From assembly GCA_965224795.1 (NCBI GenBank), contig CBDDAE010000001.1:248001-312000 (forward strand): 64,000 nt of DNA. The letters are read 5' to 3'. A program made the translations under genes and the position numbers. The stretch comes from NVTR01 sp036480115. GTDB lineage: Bacteria > Pseudomonadota > Alphaproteobacteria > Rhodobacterales > Rhodobacteraceae. A model generated the notes under the pieces. That model searched no databases. It was not told the DNA's origin and saw nothing but the letters and a program-made list of their open reading frames with translations. Shown here one piece after another: positions 1-10,100 of the stretch (its first letter is position 1; each line of letters starts with the position of its first letter).

Positions 1-133
1 AAGAAACCTATCGAGCAGTAAGGTCTTTATACGCGAGGCATCGCCAACGGCCAAGCTAAAAATTTGTAAACGCCAAAACTCCGGGTTAGGCTTTGAACCA
101 ACAAATTAACGAAGCAAAAGGATTGTTGCCAAA

Positions 134-1948
134 ATGAAACCGGTCTTTTTCCAAATAATTAGCCGCACATTGTTGATTTTCAGCCTTTTTGGCCTGGCCT
201 TTTCAGCCAACGCAGAACCCCGACACGCCATAGCTATGGCAGGCGACCCGGCCCTACCACCGGATTTTGTGTCGCTGCCCCATGTGAACCCTGATGCCCC
301 TAAGGGCGGACGAATTGTGTTTGCTCAATCGGGCAGCTTTGATTCGTTAAACCCCCACATCCTGAAAGGCCGCGCACCCTGGGCCGTTCGGGCCCATGTT
401 TTTGAATCCCTAATGGGCCGTTCCTATGACGAACCCTTTACGCTTTATGGGCTTTTAGCCGAATCGATTGATACCGCAACGGATCGAAATTGGGTGGAAT
501 TCACCTTGCGCCCCGAGGCCCGATTCTCTGACGGCAGCACTGTTACTGTAGCCGATGTGATGTGGTCATATGAAATGCTGGGCACCCAAGGTCACCCCCG
601 CTACCACAACGCCTGGAAGCAAGTTGAAAAGATGGAACAAACCGGGCCCCGTTCACTGCGTTTCACCTTTAATTCGGACAACCAGGAACTGGCCCTGCTG
701 ATGGGCATGCGTCCGATCCTGAAAATGGCACAATGGGACGATCGGGAATTCGAAGAAAGCGGTGTTGATCTAATCCCGATCGGATCGTCACCCTACCCTA
801 TCGACAGCTTCGAGCCCGGGCGCTTTATTTCCCTTAAGCGAAACCAGGATTATTGGGGCAAAGACGTACCGTTTATGCGCGGCCAGGCTAATCTGGACGA
901 AATTCGCTACGACTATTACGGCGACGGCGATATTGTTTTTGAGGCCTTTAAAGCTGGCGACGCAAATGCCTACCGCGAAGGTAACGCCGCCAAATGGGAC
1001 ACTCAATATAGCTTTCCAAGGGTCCAATCAGGTGATGTTGTTAAATCATTGGTAAGCCACCAGCGCCCATCCGGGATTACCGGCCTTGTCATGAACACCC
1101 GCAATCCAAAGTTTCAGGACTGGCGGGTGCGCCAGGCTATGATCACTGCGTTCAATTTTGAATATATCAATGAAACCATCACCGGCGGAGCCCAAAACCG
1201 GATCAAAAGCTACTTTTCCAATTCCGTTCTGGGCATGTCGGATGGCCCTGCAACTGGAAAGGTCTTGGAACTGTTACAACCCTTTGCCACAGAGCTTTTA
1301 CCCGGGGCGCTGGATGGGTATTCATTGCCTGTTGCCGACGGCACTGAGCGCAATCGCCCGGCCATCGTTGCGGCCCTTGACTTGATGGAAAGCGCTGGAT
1401 GGACGGTACAGGACGGCACCATGAAAAATGCTTCCGGCGAACCGTTTACATTTGAAATTGTACTAAGCCAGGGGGCCACAGAAACCCAACAAATCGTTGA
1501 TCTATATGCCGCTGCATTATTGCGCATAGGCATAATCCCAACCATTACCACAGTTGACAGTGCCCAATATAAAGAACGCACAAACGCCTATGATTTTGAC
1601 ATGGCAAGGTATCGGCGCGGTCTGTCGCTTTCGCCGGGAACCGAGCAGCAATTATATTGGGGGGCCGAAGGCATCACCAAACCCGGCACCCGAAACTGGA
1701 TGGGTATGAATTCACCTGCGGCAGAGGCCATGATAAATGAACTGCTAACGGCCCAATCCCAGGATGATTATCGTGCAGCCGCCAAAGCATTGGACCGTGT
1801 ACTTACCACAGGGCGCTTTGTTATCCCGTTTTGGTTTGCCGATCATTCACGACTGGCCCATGCAAAGCAGTTGCATTTCCCTGAACGCCTGCCAATGTAC
1901 GGCGACTGGTTAGGGTTTCAACCAGATACGTGGTGGTGGGAAGAATGA
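134..1948 (+). CDS. Extracellular solute-binding protein family 5, YejA-like peptide-binding protein
   Basis: A 604-residue periplasmic binding protein of the peptide/nickel ABC family (SBP_bac_5). Residues 1-27 are a Sec signal peptide ending ANA before EPRHA. The N-terminal stretch with DPALPPDF, VNPDAPKGG and FDSLNPHILKG, followed by YDEPFTLYGLLAE, is the pattern of YejA-type oligopeptide-binding proteins. The start is supported by an AAAAGGA Shine-Dalgarno about 10 bases upstream of the ATG. The family captures oligopeptides for YejBEF-type permeases, but no permease or ATPase gene follows, so its partners must lie upstream of the window or elsewhere. Its stop overlaps the start of the entericidin-like gene (ATGA). 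Family assignment is firm; substrate is not known. Confidence 0.9.
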   Translation: MKPVFFQIISRTLLIFSLFGLAFSANAEPRHAIAMAGDPALPPDFVSLPHVNPDAPKGGRIVFAQSGSFDSLNPHILKGRAPWAVRAHVFESLMGRSYDEPFTLYGLLAESIDTATDRNWVEFTLRPEARFSDGSTVTVADVMWSYEMLGTQGHPRYHNAWKQVEKMEQTGPRSLRFTFNSDNQELALLMGMRPILKMAQWDDREFEESGVDLIPIGSSPYPIDSFEPGRFISLKRNQDYWGKDVPFMRGQANLDEIRYDYYGDGDIVFEAFKAGDANAYREGNAAKWDTQYSFPRVQSGDVVKSLVSHQRPSGITGLVMNTRNPKFQDWRVRQAMITAFNFEYINETITGGAQNRIKSYFSNSVLGMSDGPATGKVLELLQPFATELLPGALDGYSLPVADGTERNRPAIVAALDLMESAGWTVQDGTMKNASGEPFTFEIVLSQGATETQQIVDLYAAALLRIGIIPTITTVDSAQYKERTNAYDFDMARYRRGLSLSPGTEQQLYWGAEGITKPGTRNWMGMNSPAAEAMINELLTAQSQDDYRAAAKALDRVLTTGRFVIPFWFADHSRLAHAKQLHFPERLPMYGDWLGFQPDTWWWEE

Positions 1949-2061
1949 AGCGAATAATTATCGTGGCAGCGGCCCTGTTGGGGTTGGCATCCTGTGGTAC
2001 AATTGACGGGCTAGGCAGGGATATATCCGCCGGGGCGCAAGCCGTTGACCGCATGCTCTGA
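1945..2061 (+). CDS. Entericidin-like small lipoprotein
   Basis: A 38-residue ORF beginning at the ATG that overlaps the TGA of the peptide-binding gene (ATGA). It starts MKRIIIVAAALLGLASC, a short basic N-terminus, hydrophobic core and lipobox LASC with the acylated Cys at 17, followed by GTIDGLGRDISAGAQAV. The C-T-x-x-G-x-G-x-D-I-x-x-G pattern is that of the EcnA/EcnB entericidin family, small cell-envelope lipoproteins known in enteric bacteria as an antidote/toxin pair. Only one member is seen here. Its last 17 bases overlap the TTG start proposed for the acyl-CoA ligase. The function in this organism is unproven; the family match rests on the short motif. Confidence 0.75.
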   Translation: MKRIIIVAAALLGLASCGTIDGLGRDISAGAQAVDRML

Positions 2062-3568
2062 CGGTCTGTCACTTTATGAAAGTGGCAGCTTTTCGGCATG
2101 CCCTGACGACTTCAACATGGCTGCATATATTTTGGCGCGGGCAGACAGTCTTTCTAAGAAAATTGCCCTTTCCATTGTCTCACAGGATCAAGCCGAAAAC
2201 TGGACCTATGGGCAGTTAAAATCGGCCATTCTAGGCACCGCGACAGGGTTGAAAAACGCCGGACTTAATCCGGGTGATCGTTTGCTGTTGCGGCTTGGAA
2301 ATACCGTTGATTTTCCAATCGTCTATTTGGCCGCCATTGCAGCCGGTATCATTCCGGTGCCCACATCTGCGCAACTAAACAAAACCGAGATAAATCAAAT
2401 ATCCGAACAAGTATGCCCGGCTATGGTTGTGGCTTCCCCAGGTGTGGTGTTGCCAGACATTTCAGTTGTACCGGTGCTAGGTCTTTCCGATCTGCGATCC
2501 ATGCGCAGCCTACCGCCCACTGAACCCATTTTGGGCGATCCCAATCGACCCGCCTATATTATTTTCACATCTGGCACTGCTGGAAACCCACGTGGTGTGA
2601 TCCATGCGCACCGTGCCATTTGGGCCCGTCGGATGATGTGGCAAGGCTGGTATGGTCTCACGCAAGATGACCGTTTGCTCCATGCTGGCGCTTTCAACTG
2701 GACCTTTACCCTAGGCACCGGGCTTATGGACCCTTGGGCTGTTGGGGCCACAGCGCTGATCCCTGACATTGGTGTTGCTTCAGCCCATCTGCCTGCATTG
2801 CTGGCCAAACACAGTGTTAGCCTTTTCGCAGCCGCCCCAGGGGTATTTCGACAGATACTAAAGTCGGAGTTTCCGGCATTGCCGCAACTACGCCACGGGC
2901 TATCTGCCGGTGAAAAACTAGCAGATGAAACCCGCGCCCAGTGGCTGACTGCAACCGGAACGCCCATAAACGAAGCCTATGGCATGTCCGAGTGTTCCAC
3001 CTTTATTTCCGCGCCACCCTTGCAAAACATCCCCGCCGCTGCCCTGGGCTTTCCCCAAGATGGGCGGTGTGTTGCCATACGAAACGACAGCGGCATTGCA
3101 AAGATAAACCAACCCGGAGTTATTAGCATCCACCGTTCCGATCCCGGATTAATGTTGGGGTATCTGGGGGAACTGGAAAGCTTTCGGAATGACTGGTTTG
3201 CCACCGGTGATATCGGCAGCATGGACCAAGATGGTGCAATTACCTATCTTGGGCGTAATGACGACATGATGAATGCAGGCGGTTTTCGCGTGTCACCAAT
3301 TGAGGTGGAAAATGCCATGCGCCAACAGCCAGAAATCATAGATTGTGCGGCCACTGAAACCCAGATTAAAACTGCTGTCAAAGTGATTACACTGCACTAT
3401 ACGGCTAAAGCACCGATCAATGACAATCTGCTAACAGCACATGCTAAAAGCAAACTTGCCCGCTACAAACAGCCGCGTCTATACCAGTTTGTTGCCTCTC
3501 TACCCATGGGCGCGAATGGCAAAATTTTACGAAAAAAACTGCGCGAAAACCCAGAATCAATAATTTAG
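2045..3568 (+). CDS. AMP-dependent acyl-CoA synthetase/ligase
   Basis: A 507-residue member of the ANL superfamily that activates a carboxylic acid to its acyl-adenylate and then the CoA thioester in the cytoplasm. Visible motifs: the AMP-binding P-loop FTSGTAGNPRG at about 174-184, EAYGMSECS at 310-318, the hinge region GDIG...GRNDDMMNAGGFRVSP near 388-418, and the adenylation lysine in NGK at about 493. The overall shape resembles the benzoate/short-chain acyl ligases, but the substrate cannot be read. The start is uncertain: TTG at 2045 overlaps the entericidin gene, while the first in-frame ATG is at 2117 (MAAYILARAD). Conserved-looking residues before 2117 favour a start near 2045. Confidence 0.85.
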   Translation: MTACSDGLSLYESGSFSACPDDFNMAAYILARADSLSKKIALSIVSQDQAENWTYGQLKSAILGTATGLKNAGLNPGDRLLLRLGNTVDFPIVYLAAIAAGIIPVPTSAQLNKTEINQISEQVCPAMVVASPGVVLPDISVVPVLGLSDLRSMRSLPPTEPILGDPNRPAYIIFTSGTAGNPRGVIHAHRAIWARRMMWQGWYGLTQDDRLLHAGAFNWTFTLGTGLMDPWAVGATALIPDIGVASAHLPALLAKHSVSLFAAAPGVFRQILKSEFPALPQLRHGLSAGEKLADETRAQWLTATGTPINEAYGMSECSTFISAPPLQNIPAAALGFPQDGRCVAIRNDSGIAKINQPGVISIHRSDPGLMLGYLGELESFRNDWFATGDIGSMDQDGAITYLGRNDDMMNAGGFRVSPIEVENAMRQQPEIIDCAATETQIKTAVKVITLHYTAKAPINDNLLTAHAKSKLARYKQPRLYQFVASLPMGANGKILRKKLRENPESII

Positions 3569-3638
3569 GTTTTGGGTAAAATTGCGCTGGCAACACTTTG
3601 CAAGCGCGCATAGGTGTTTAACCAACACGAGGCTCACC

Positions 3639-4280
3639 ATGATAAAACTCGACATCCTTTCCGATCCAATTTGCCCCTGGTGCTATATTGGCAAAACCAA
3701 TCTGGATCGCGCGCTGCAAGACAACCCGGATCACCCGTTCCTAATTGAATGGCATCCGTTTCAACTTAACCCAAATATGCCAGCAGTTGGTGTCGACCGG
3801 CGCACTTATCTTGAAAACAAATTTGGCGGTCAAAAGGGCGCTATTGAAGTCTATTCGCAGATTGATACGGCGGCCAAAAAAGTTGGGCTTGAGATTAATT
3901 GGGAAGGCATAACAACCACCCCAAACACCTTTAACGCGCACCGACTGATCCACTGGGCCGGCATTGAAGGCCGCCAGATCGCAGTGGTATCCGCAATTTT
4001 CAAAAGCTTCTTCATGCAAGGCCAAGACATCGGGAATATCACTGTCTTGGCCGAAATTGCTGAGGGTTGCGGCATGGACAAGACCGCCACACTTGCCCTG
4101 CTTGAAAGCGAAAGTGACATAAAATCTTTGCAGGAACGAGAGACCCATTCACGCGAAATGGGGGTAACATCTGTACCAACATTCATTGTCGCCAATCAAG
4201 CTGTGGTGCAAGGCGCACAACCCGCAAAATTGTGGACGGAAGTAATTAACGATTACAACAAAGAAATGGCGCCCGAATAG
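3639..4280 (+). CDS. DsbA-family thiol oxidoreductase, FrnE type
   Basis: A 213-residue thioredoxin-fold protein with the redox motif CPWC at residues 12-15, close to the N-terminus, an inserted alpha-helical domain, and the cis-proline segment TSVPTF near the C-terminus. This is the layout of FrnE/2-hydroxychromene-2-carboxylate isomerase-like DsbA proteins, which lack a signal peptide and act in the cytoplasm. The ATG at 3639 is chosen because it places the CPWC motif at its usual distance and has a CGAGG ribosome site; an upstream TTG at 3582 would add 19 unlikely residues. It overlaps the next gene by one base (TAGTG), so the two are probably translated together. Confidence 0.85.
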   Translation: MIKLDILSDPICPWCYIGKTNLDRALQDNPDHPFLIEWHPFQLNPNMPAVGVDRRTYLENKFGGQKGAIEVYSQIDTAAKKVGLEINWEGITTTPNTFNAHRLIHWAGIEGRQIAVVSAIFKSFFMQGQDIGNITVLAEIAEGCGMDKTATLALLESESDIKSLQERETHSREMGVTSVPTFIVANQAVVQGAQPAKLWTEVINDYNKEMAPE

Positions 4281-5476
4281 TGGCCCGTCGTTTACCGATT
4301 GTTGAGTTCATTGCACTGATGGCAATGCTGTTTTCAATGGTGGCCTTTGCCATAGACGCTATGTTGCCCGGCCTGCCCGAAATTGCGTCGGAACTAACCC
4401 CCCATTCGCCAAATCAGGCCCAGCTGGTGATCACGGCCTTTATGTTTGGCATGGGGGCGGGAACTTTTTTAGCTGGTCCGCTGGCCGATGCATATGGCCG
4501 ACGGTTTATTACGAACCTTGGAATTCTGGTCTTTGCCATCGGTGCATTGATGGCCTACCTCGCCCCAACACTGGAATTGTTGTTGGCCGCCCGTCTATTG
4601 CAAGGCGTCGGCGTTGCCGGTCCACGAATAGCCCCCCTTGCTATGGTTCGCGATATCTATGAGGGCCGAAAAATGGCCCAAATCACATCCTTCATCACAA
4701 TGGTTTTCATGCTGGTGCCCGCCGCGGCCCCATCCGTTGGCGCCTTGATCATGGATCAGTGGAACTGGCGCGGCATTTTTCTGGCGTTCATTGTTTTTGC
4801 CGCTATCGCCGCCATTTGGTTGAACCTGCGGCAAGACGAAACTCTGGCCAATGCCGACAGACGACCCTTTAGCTTCAAAGTGCTACAATCAGGATTTGTA
4901 GAGATCGTGACCAACCGTTCGGTGGTTATTTATACCGCAATAATGACATTGGCTTTTTCCACGTTAATTGCACAACTTTCCTCGACCCAGCAAATCTATG
5001 ATTTAACCTTTGGCCGTCAAGAAAGCTTTCCCCTGTGGTTTGCCTTAACGGCTTTATTTGCAGTGCCAGCGACATTCTTGAACGCGATGTTAGTTGTGCG
5101 CGTTGGAATGCGACGCATGGCAATGTTCGCCTTTGGAATGCAGGCTGTGGTTTCTTTGGGGATTGCATTGATATTTCTGATCGGTCAGTTTCCCTGGGCC
5201 ACGTTGTTTCCAGTTTGGTTTATCTGGTCAACTGCCAATCTTTTTACGGCAGGTCTTACTTTAGGAAATTTGCAGGCTCTAGCGCTACAACCGCTTGGCC
5301 ACATAGCCGGATTTGGGGCGTCAGTTACAATTGCAAGCTCTACCATCCTGGCGGTATTTATCGGCGGGCCCATTGGGTTGTTGTTTAATGGCACCCCCGT
5401 ACCACTGGTGATTTGCGTAGGTATATTGGCCACCCTGGCGTGGGCAATGATCCGCAGACTCACCCAAGAATTATAA
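4280..5476 (+). CDS. MFS multidrug efflux transporter, Bcr/CflA family
   Basis: A 398-residue inner-membrane protein with about 12 hydrophobic segments. The N-terminus ending DAMLPGLPEIA and the loop 2-3 motif GPLADAYGRR are characteristic of the Bcr/CflA subfamily of drug:proton antiporters. Start is GTG at 4280, sharing a base with the stop of the FrnE-like gene. The substrate is not predictable. Cotranscription with a cytoplasmic thiol oxidoreductase and the following TPR gene (16 bases downstream) is likely from spacing. Confidence 0.87.
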   Translation: MARRLPIVEFIALMAMLFSMVAFAIDAMLPGLPEIASELTPHSPNQAQLVITAFMFGMGAGTFLAGPLADAYGRRFITNLGILVFAIGALMAYLAPTLELLLAARLLQGVGVAGPRIAPLAMVRDIYEGRKMAQITSFITMVFMLVPAAAPSVGALIMDQWNWRGIFLAFIVFAAIAAIWLNLRQDETLANADRRPFSFKVLQSGFVEIVTNRSVVIYTAIMTLAFSTLIAQLSSTQQIYDLTFGRQESFPLWFALTALFAVPATFLNAMLVVRVGMRRMAMFAFGMQAVVSLGIALIFLIGQFPWATLFPVWFIWSTANLFTAGLTLGNLQALALQPLGHIAGFGASVTIASSTILAVFIGGPIGLLFNGTPVPLVICVGILATLAWAMIRRLTQEL

Positions 5477-5492
5477 AACCAAAGGTGTTCAA

Positions 5493-7142
5493 ATGACCGA
5501 CTACTATGATTTAGGAACTTACAGTCGGGCCATTACCACGCCAGAACCAGATGCCCAGCTCTGGTTTGATCGCGGCTATATGTGGACAATTGGTTTCAAC
5601 CATGAGGCGGCAGTAGCGTGCTTTCAACGGGCGTTGGAAATTGATCCTGAATGCGCCATGGCCTGGTGGGGCGTGGCATATGCCGCTGGCAATAATTACA
5701 ACAAACCTTGGGAAGACTTTGACAAAGAAGATGCTGCAAAGTCCCTGGCCACTGCCTATGACGCAACCCAAGAAGCCCTTTCGCTGACCGGAAATGTTAG
5801 CGCTTTTGAAGCAGATTTGATCAACGCCCTGACCAAACGCTACCCTAAGCGAACGGTGATCAAAGACACCTGCCCCTGGAACGATAGCTACGCGGATGCC
5901 ATGCGCCTTGTTTATCAAAAACACGAACAGGATCTTGACGTTGCTTCGCTGTTTGCTGAGGCTCTGATGAACCGCACACCTTGGGCCCTTTGGGATCTTA
6001 AAACCGGACAAATTGCAAAAGGGGCCAGCACCACTGAGGCAGCCAAAGTCTTAGAAACCGCAATGGTACAAACCGACGCAATGTCTCATCCCGGATTGTT
6101 GCACATGTATATTCACCTGATGGAAATGTCGCCCCATCCCGAAAAGGCCCTTAAGGCCGCCGATGCTTTGCGCGGATTGGCCCCCGATGCCGGGCATTTG
6201 CAGCACATGCCGACACATATCGACGTGTTATGCGGACACTATGAACGGGTGGTGGCGTCAAATCAGGACGCGATCATAGCCGACCGGAAATTTCTGGAAC
6301 GCGAAGGGCCCCTCAATTTCTATTCGACCTACCGGTGCCATGACTACCATTTCAAAATATACGGCGCCATGTTCTTGGGCCAATATCAACCGGCGATAGA
6401 AGCCGCTGAAGAAATGGTTTCAACTTTGCCGGAAAACCTATTGACCATTCAATCTCCACCCATGGCTGACTGGTTGGAAGCATTCATTTCAATGAAGCAA
6501 CATGTCTATATCCGCTTTGGCAAATGGCAGGAAATACTGGAACAGAAACTACCCAAAAACGTTGAATTATTTTGCATGACGGTAGCAATGATCCACTATG
6601 CCAAGTCAGTCGCATTTGCAGCAAAAGGCAATGTGAAGCGTGCAAAAAACCAAGCCTATAAGTTTGAAGCGGCGGTTGAAATGGTTCCTGACAGCAGATT
6701 TCTATTTAACAATTCCTGCCTGGATATTTTAGCTATTGCCAGGGAAATGATGCTGGGGGAAATTGAATATCGCGAAGCTAACTATGACGCGGCGTTTGCC
6801 CATTTACGCAAATCTGTCGAGTTAGACGATAACATGCCCTATGATGAACCCTGGGGCTGGATGCAGCCCACCCGACATGCTCTTGGGGCACTGTTGTTGG
6901 AACAGGGACATGTTGAAGAATCCGCCGCCGTATACCGCGCCGACCTGGGTCTTGATGACACCTTAAGTCGCGCCTGTCGCCACCCCGACAATGTCTGGAG
7001 TCTAATGGGCTACCATGATTGTCTGCTTAAGCTCGGCAAGACTGAAGAAGCCAAAATCATTGGCCAGCGGCTAAACTTGGCCAAGGCCCGAACGGATACC
7101 GCCGTAAAATCGTCGTGTTTTTGCAAGATGGGTAGCTTTTAG
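5493..7142 (+). CDS. Tetratricopeptide-repeat protein, cytoplasmic
   Basis: A 549-residue protein with no signal peptide and repeated helical TPR-like units, for example HEAAVACFQRALEIDPECAMAWWG near residues 34-57 and YDAAFAHLRKSVELDDNMPYDEP near 430-452. The segment around LQHMPTHIDVLCGHY with its conserved His residues is typical of a family of large bacterial TPR proteins of unknown role. TPRs usually hold protein partners. An AAAGGTG ribosome site lies before the ATG. The stop is only three bases from the stop of the convergent mfd, so there is no room for a conventional terminator between them. Function unknown. Confidence 0.75.
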   Translation: MTDYYDLGTYSRAITTPEPDAQLWFDRGYMWTIGFNHEAAVACFQRALEIDPECAMAWWGVAYAAGNNYNKPWEDFDKEDAAKSLATAYDATQEALSLTGNVSAFEADLINALTKRYPKRTVIKDTCPWNDSYADAMRLVYQKHEQDLDVASLFAEALMNRTPWALWDLKTGQIAKGASTTEAAKVLETAMVQTDAMSHPGLLHMYIHLMEMSPHPEKALKAADALRGLAPDAGHLQHMPTHIDVLCGHYERVVASNQDAIIADRKFLEREGPLNFYSTYRCHDYHFKIYGAMFLGQYQPAIEAAEEMVSTLPENLLTIQSPPMADWLEAFISMKQHVYIRFGKWQEILEQKLPKNVELFCMTVAMIHYAKSVAFAAKGNVKRAKNQAYKFEAAVEMVPDSRFLFNNSCLDILAIAREMMLGEIEYREANYDAAFAHLRKSVELDDNMPYDEPWGWMQPTRHALGALLLEQGHVEESAAVYRADLGLDDTLSRACRHPDNVWSLMGYHDCLLKLGKTEEAKIIGQRLNLAKARTDTAVKSSCFCKMGSF

Positions 7143-7145
7143 TCG

Positions 7146-10100
7146 CTACATTTTTGCCTTAACAGCCAGGTCACGGGCAATGGAAAATGCCCCCCTTATC
7201 CTGTCGCGATCTTCTTTCCAATCGCGGCGCACGATGATCTTGTTGTCTTTAACCTTAGCCTGCCCATGTTGATCCTGAATGAAATCTACCAGCCCGGCAG
7301 GGTTTGCATATTTGTCGTTGTGAAACTGAATGGTAGCGCCCCTAGGCCCGCCGTCCAGCCGGGCAATACCGGCCTTTTTGCATTCGCCTTTAATGCGCAC
7401 CACCAGCAAAAGCGTGTTCACGGCCTTGGGTAATTTTCCAAATCGATCAATGAGTTCTGCAGCAAAACCTTCCAGTTCCACCTTAGTTTGTAGGCCCGAT
7501 AAACGCCGGTACAAACCCAAACGGACATCCAGATCGGGTACGAATTTTTCCGGAATCAACACCGACACACCCAGATTAATGGCAGGCGCCCACTGGTCGT
7601 CGACCTCACTCAGCCCTTCCATTTCCCCGGCTTTTATTTTCGCAATCGCCTCTTCCAGCATGGATTGATACAACTCATAACCCACTTCTCGCACCTGCCC
7701 CGACTGTTCCTGACCCAGCAGGTTACCGGCCCCGCGAATATCCAAATCCTGACTGGCCAGCGTAAACCCGGCCCCAAGCGTGTCCAGCGACCCCAACACC
7801 CGCAGCCGTTTTTGCGCCGATACCGTCAGCGGTTTACGGGGCTTGGTTGTCAGGAACGCATAGGCGCGGGTTTTTGAGCGCCCAACCCGTCCGCGTATCT
7901 GGTAAAGTTGTGCCAATCCATACATGTCGGCGCGGTGTACAATAATGGTGTTGGCAGTTGGAATATCCAGCCCACTTTCTACAATGGTTGTGGCCAGCAA
8001 CACATCGTATTTTCCGTCATAAAATGCGTTCATCCGGTCATCAAGCTGTCCCGCAGGCATCTGCCCATGGGCGACCATGTAGGACACTTCCGGTACTTGC
8101 TCTGTAAGAAATGCTTCTACCTCTGGCAGGTCAGAAATACGCGGTACAACGTAAAATGACTGACCCCCACGATAATGTTCGCGCAACAGTGCTTCGCGCA
8201 CCGTAATTGCATCAAATTCGCTGACATAGGTGCGGATCGACAACCGGTCTACCGGCGGAGTTCCAATGATTGACAGATCACGCACACCTGTCAGCGATAG
8301 CTGCAAAGTGCGCGGGATCGGTGTGGCTGTCAGCGTCAGTACATGCACGTCAGATCGCAGCTGTTTTAGCCGTTCTTTATGACCCACTCCAAAATGTTGT
8401 TCTTCATCAATCACTAACAGTCCCAGGTTCTTGAACCGGATGGATTTGGCCAAAAGCGCATGGGTACCGATAACAATATCGACAGTACCCTGGACCAGAC
8501 CATCGCGGGTTTGTGTCGCCTCTTTTGCACCTACAAACCGTGACAACTGTCTGACATTAATAGGAAAACCGCGAAACCTTTCAGCAAAACTTTTGGTGTG
8601 CTGGCGCGACAACAGGGTCGTTGGGGCAACGATGGCCACCTGGACCCCCGACATCGCTGCAACAAAAGCTGCCCGCATGGCCACCTCGGTTTTGCCAAAT
8701 CCAACATCGCCACATATCAGCCGGTCCATGGGGCGACCGGCGGCCAGGTCTTCCAGAACATCATCAATCGCGCCCATCTGATCATCGGTTTCCTGATACG
8801 GGAACCGGGCGCAAAACGCTTCCCACATGCCTTGCGGGGGTTCCATAATCTGGGCACTGCGTAATATCCGCTCGGCAGCCACACGAATTAACTTGTCAGC
8901 CATTTCCAAAATGTTGGCTTTAAGTTTTGCCTTTTTGGCCTGCCAGGACCCGCCACCCAGTCGATCAAGCAGGCCTTCTTCATGGCCATAGCGGCTAAGC
9001 AGTTCAATATTTTCCACAGGCAAAAACAGCCTGTCACCACCGGCGTATTCCAAAAGAATACATTCGTGTTCTGCCCCCAGCGCCTGCACAACTTCCAGCC
9101 CCTGGTAACGTCCGATACCATGGTCAACATGTACCACCAGATCACCGGGGCTAAGGCTTTGAGCTTCTGTCAGAAAGTTTTCGGCACGCCGCTTTTTTCT
9201 AGGCGCGCGGATCAGCCGATCACCCAGCACATCCTGTTCGGAAATAACCGTTAGACCACTGCTTTCGAACCCATGTTCCAGTGCCCAAACCGCCAGCCAC
9301 ACACCACCCTTATCGTCCGGAATATCGCGATAGTCTTTGATAAGTTTTGCATCATGCAAACCTTCATCCTGCATCAACCCGTGCAATCGTTCCCGCGCGC
9401 CTTGCGAATAGCTGGCAATAAGGACCTGAGATTCTTTTCGGCGAACTGAAATATGGTCTTTCAAAGCGCCAAACAGGTTAACATTTTCCAACTGGCGTTC
9501 CGGTGAAAAATTGCGCCCGATACGGCCACCGGCATCTATGATATTCGGTCCGGTCGCCTGCGGTAATGCCACCAGATTAAGCGCCCTGTGACAGGCGATA
9601 GCTTTGGCCCAAGACGCATTATCCAAATATAGATTTTGCGGTGGAGCAGGTTTATAAACAGATCCTGATTGGTTTTTCTGTTCCAGCGCGAACTTTCGGG
9701 TTTCGTACTGTTCCTGAATACTATCCCAACGGGCAAGTCGGGTTGCCGTCACCTGATCATCCAGCAAAATTGTAGCGTCCGGAACATAGTCAAATAGTGT
9801 TTCAAGCTTTTCATGGAAGAACGCCAGCCAATGCTCAATACCCTGGTGTTTGCGTCCAGCACTAACAGCCTCATACAACGGATCATCCGCTCCGGTCGCG
9901 CCAAATTCAACGCGGTAATTTTGCCGAAATCGGGTGATTGCGGCTTCGTCCAGAATTACTTCGGAAACCGGAGCCAGTTCAACGACATCCAGCTTTTCTA
10001 CGGTACGTTGCGTCTCCGCATCAAACCGCCGCGCGCCGTCCAAAACATCGCCAAACAAATCAAGCCTAACAGGTCCTGTTTGCCCGGCCGGATAGATATC

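Noticed and set aside
1..133. Tail of an upstream gene at the window start
   Set aside because: Frames ending at 21 or near 106 are open, but too little sequence is present to tell which, if any, is coding.
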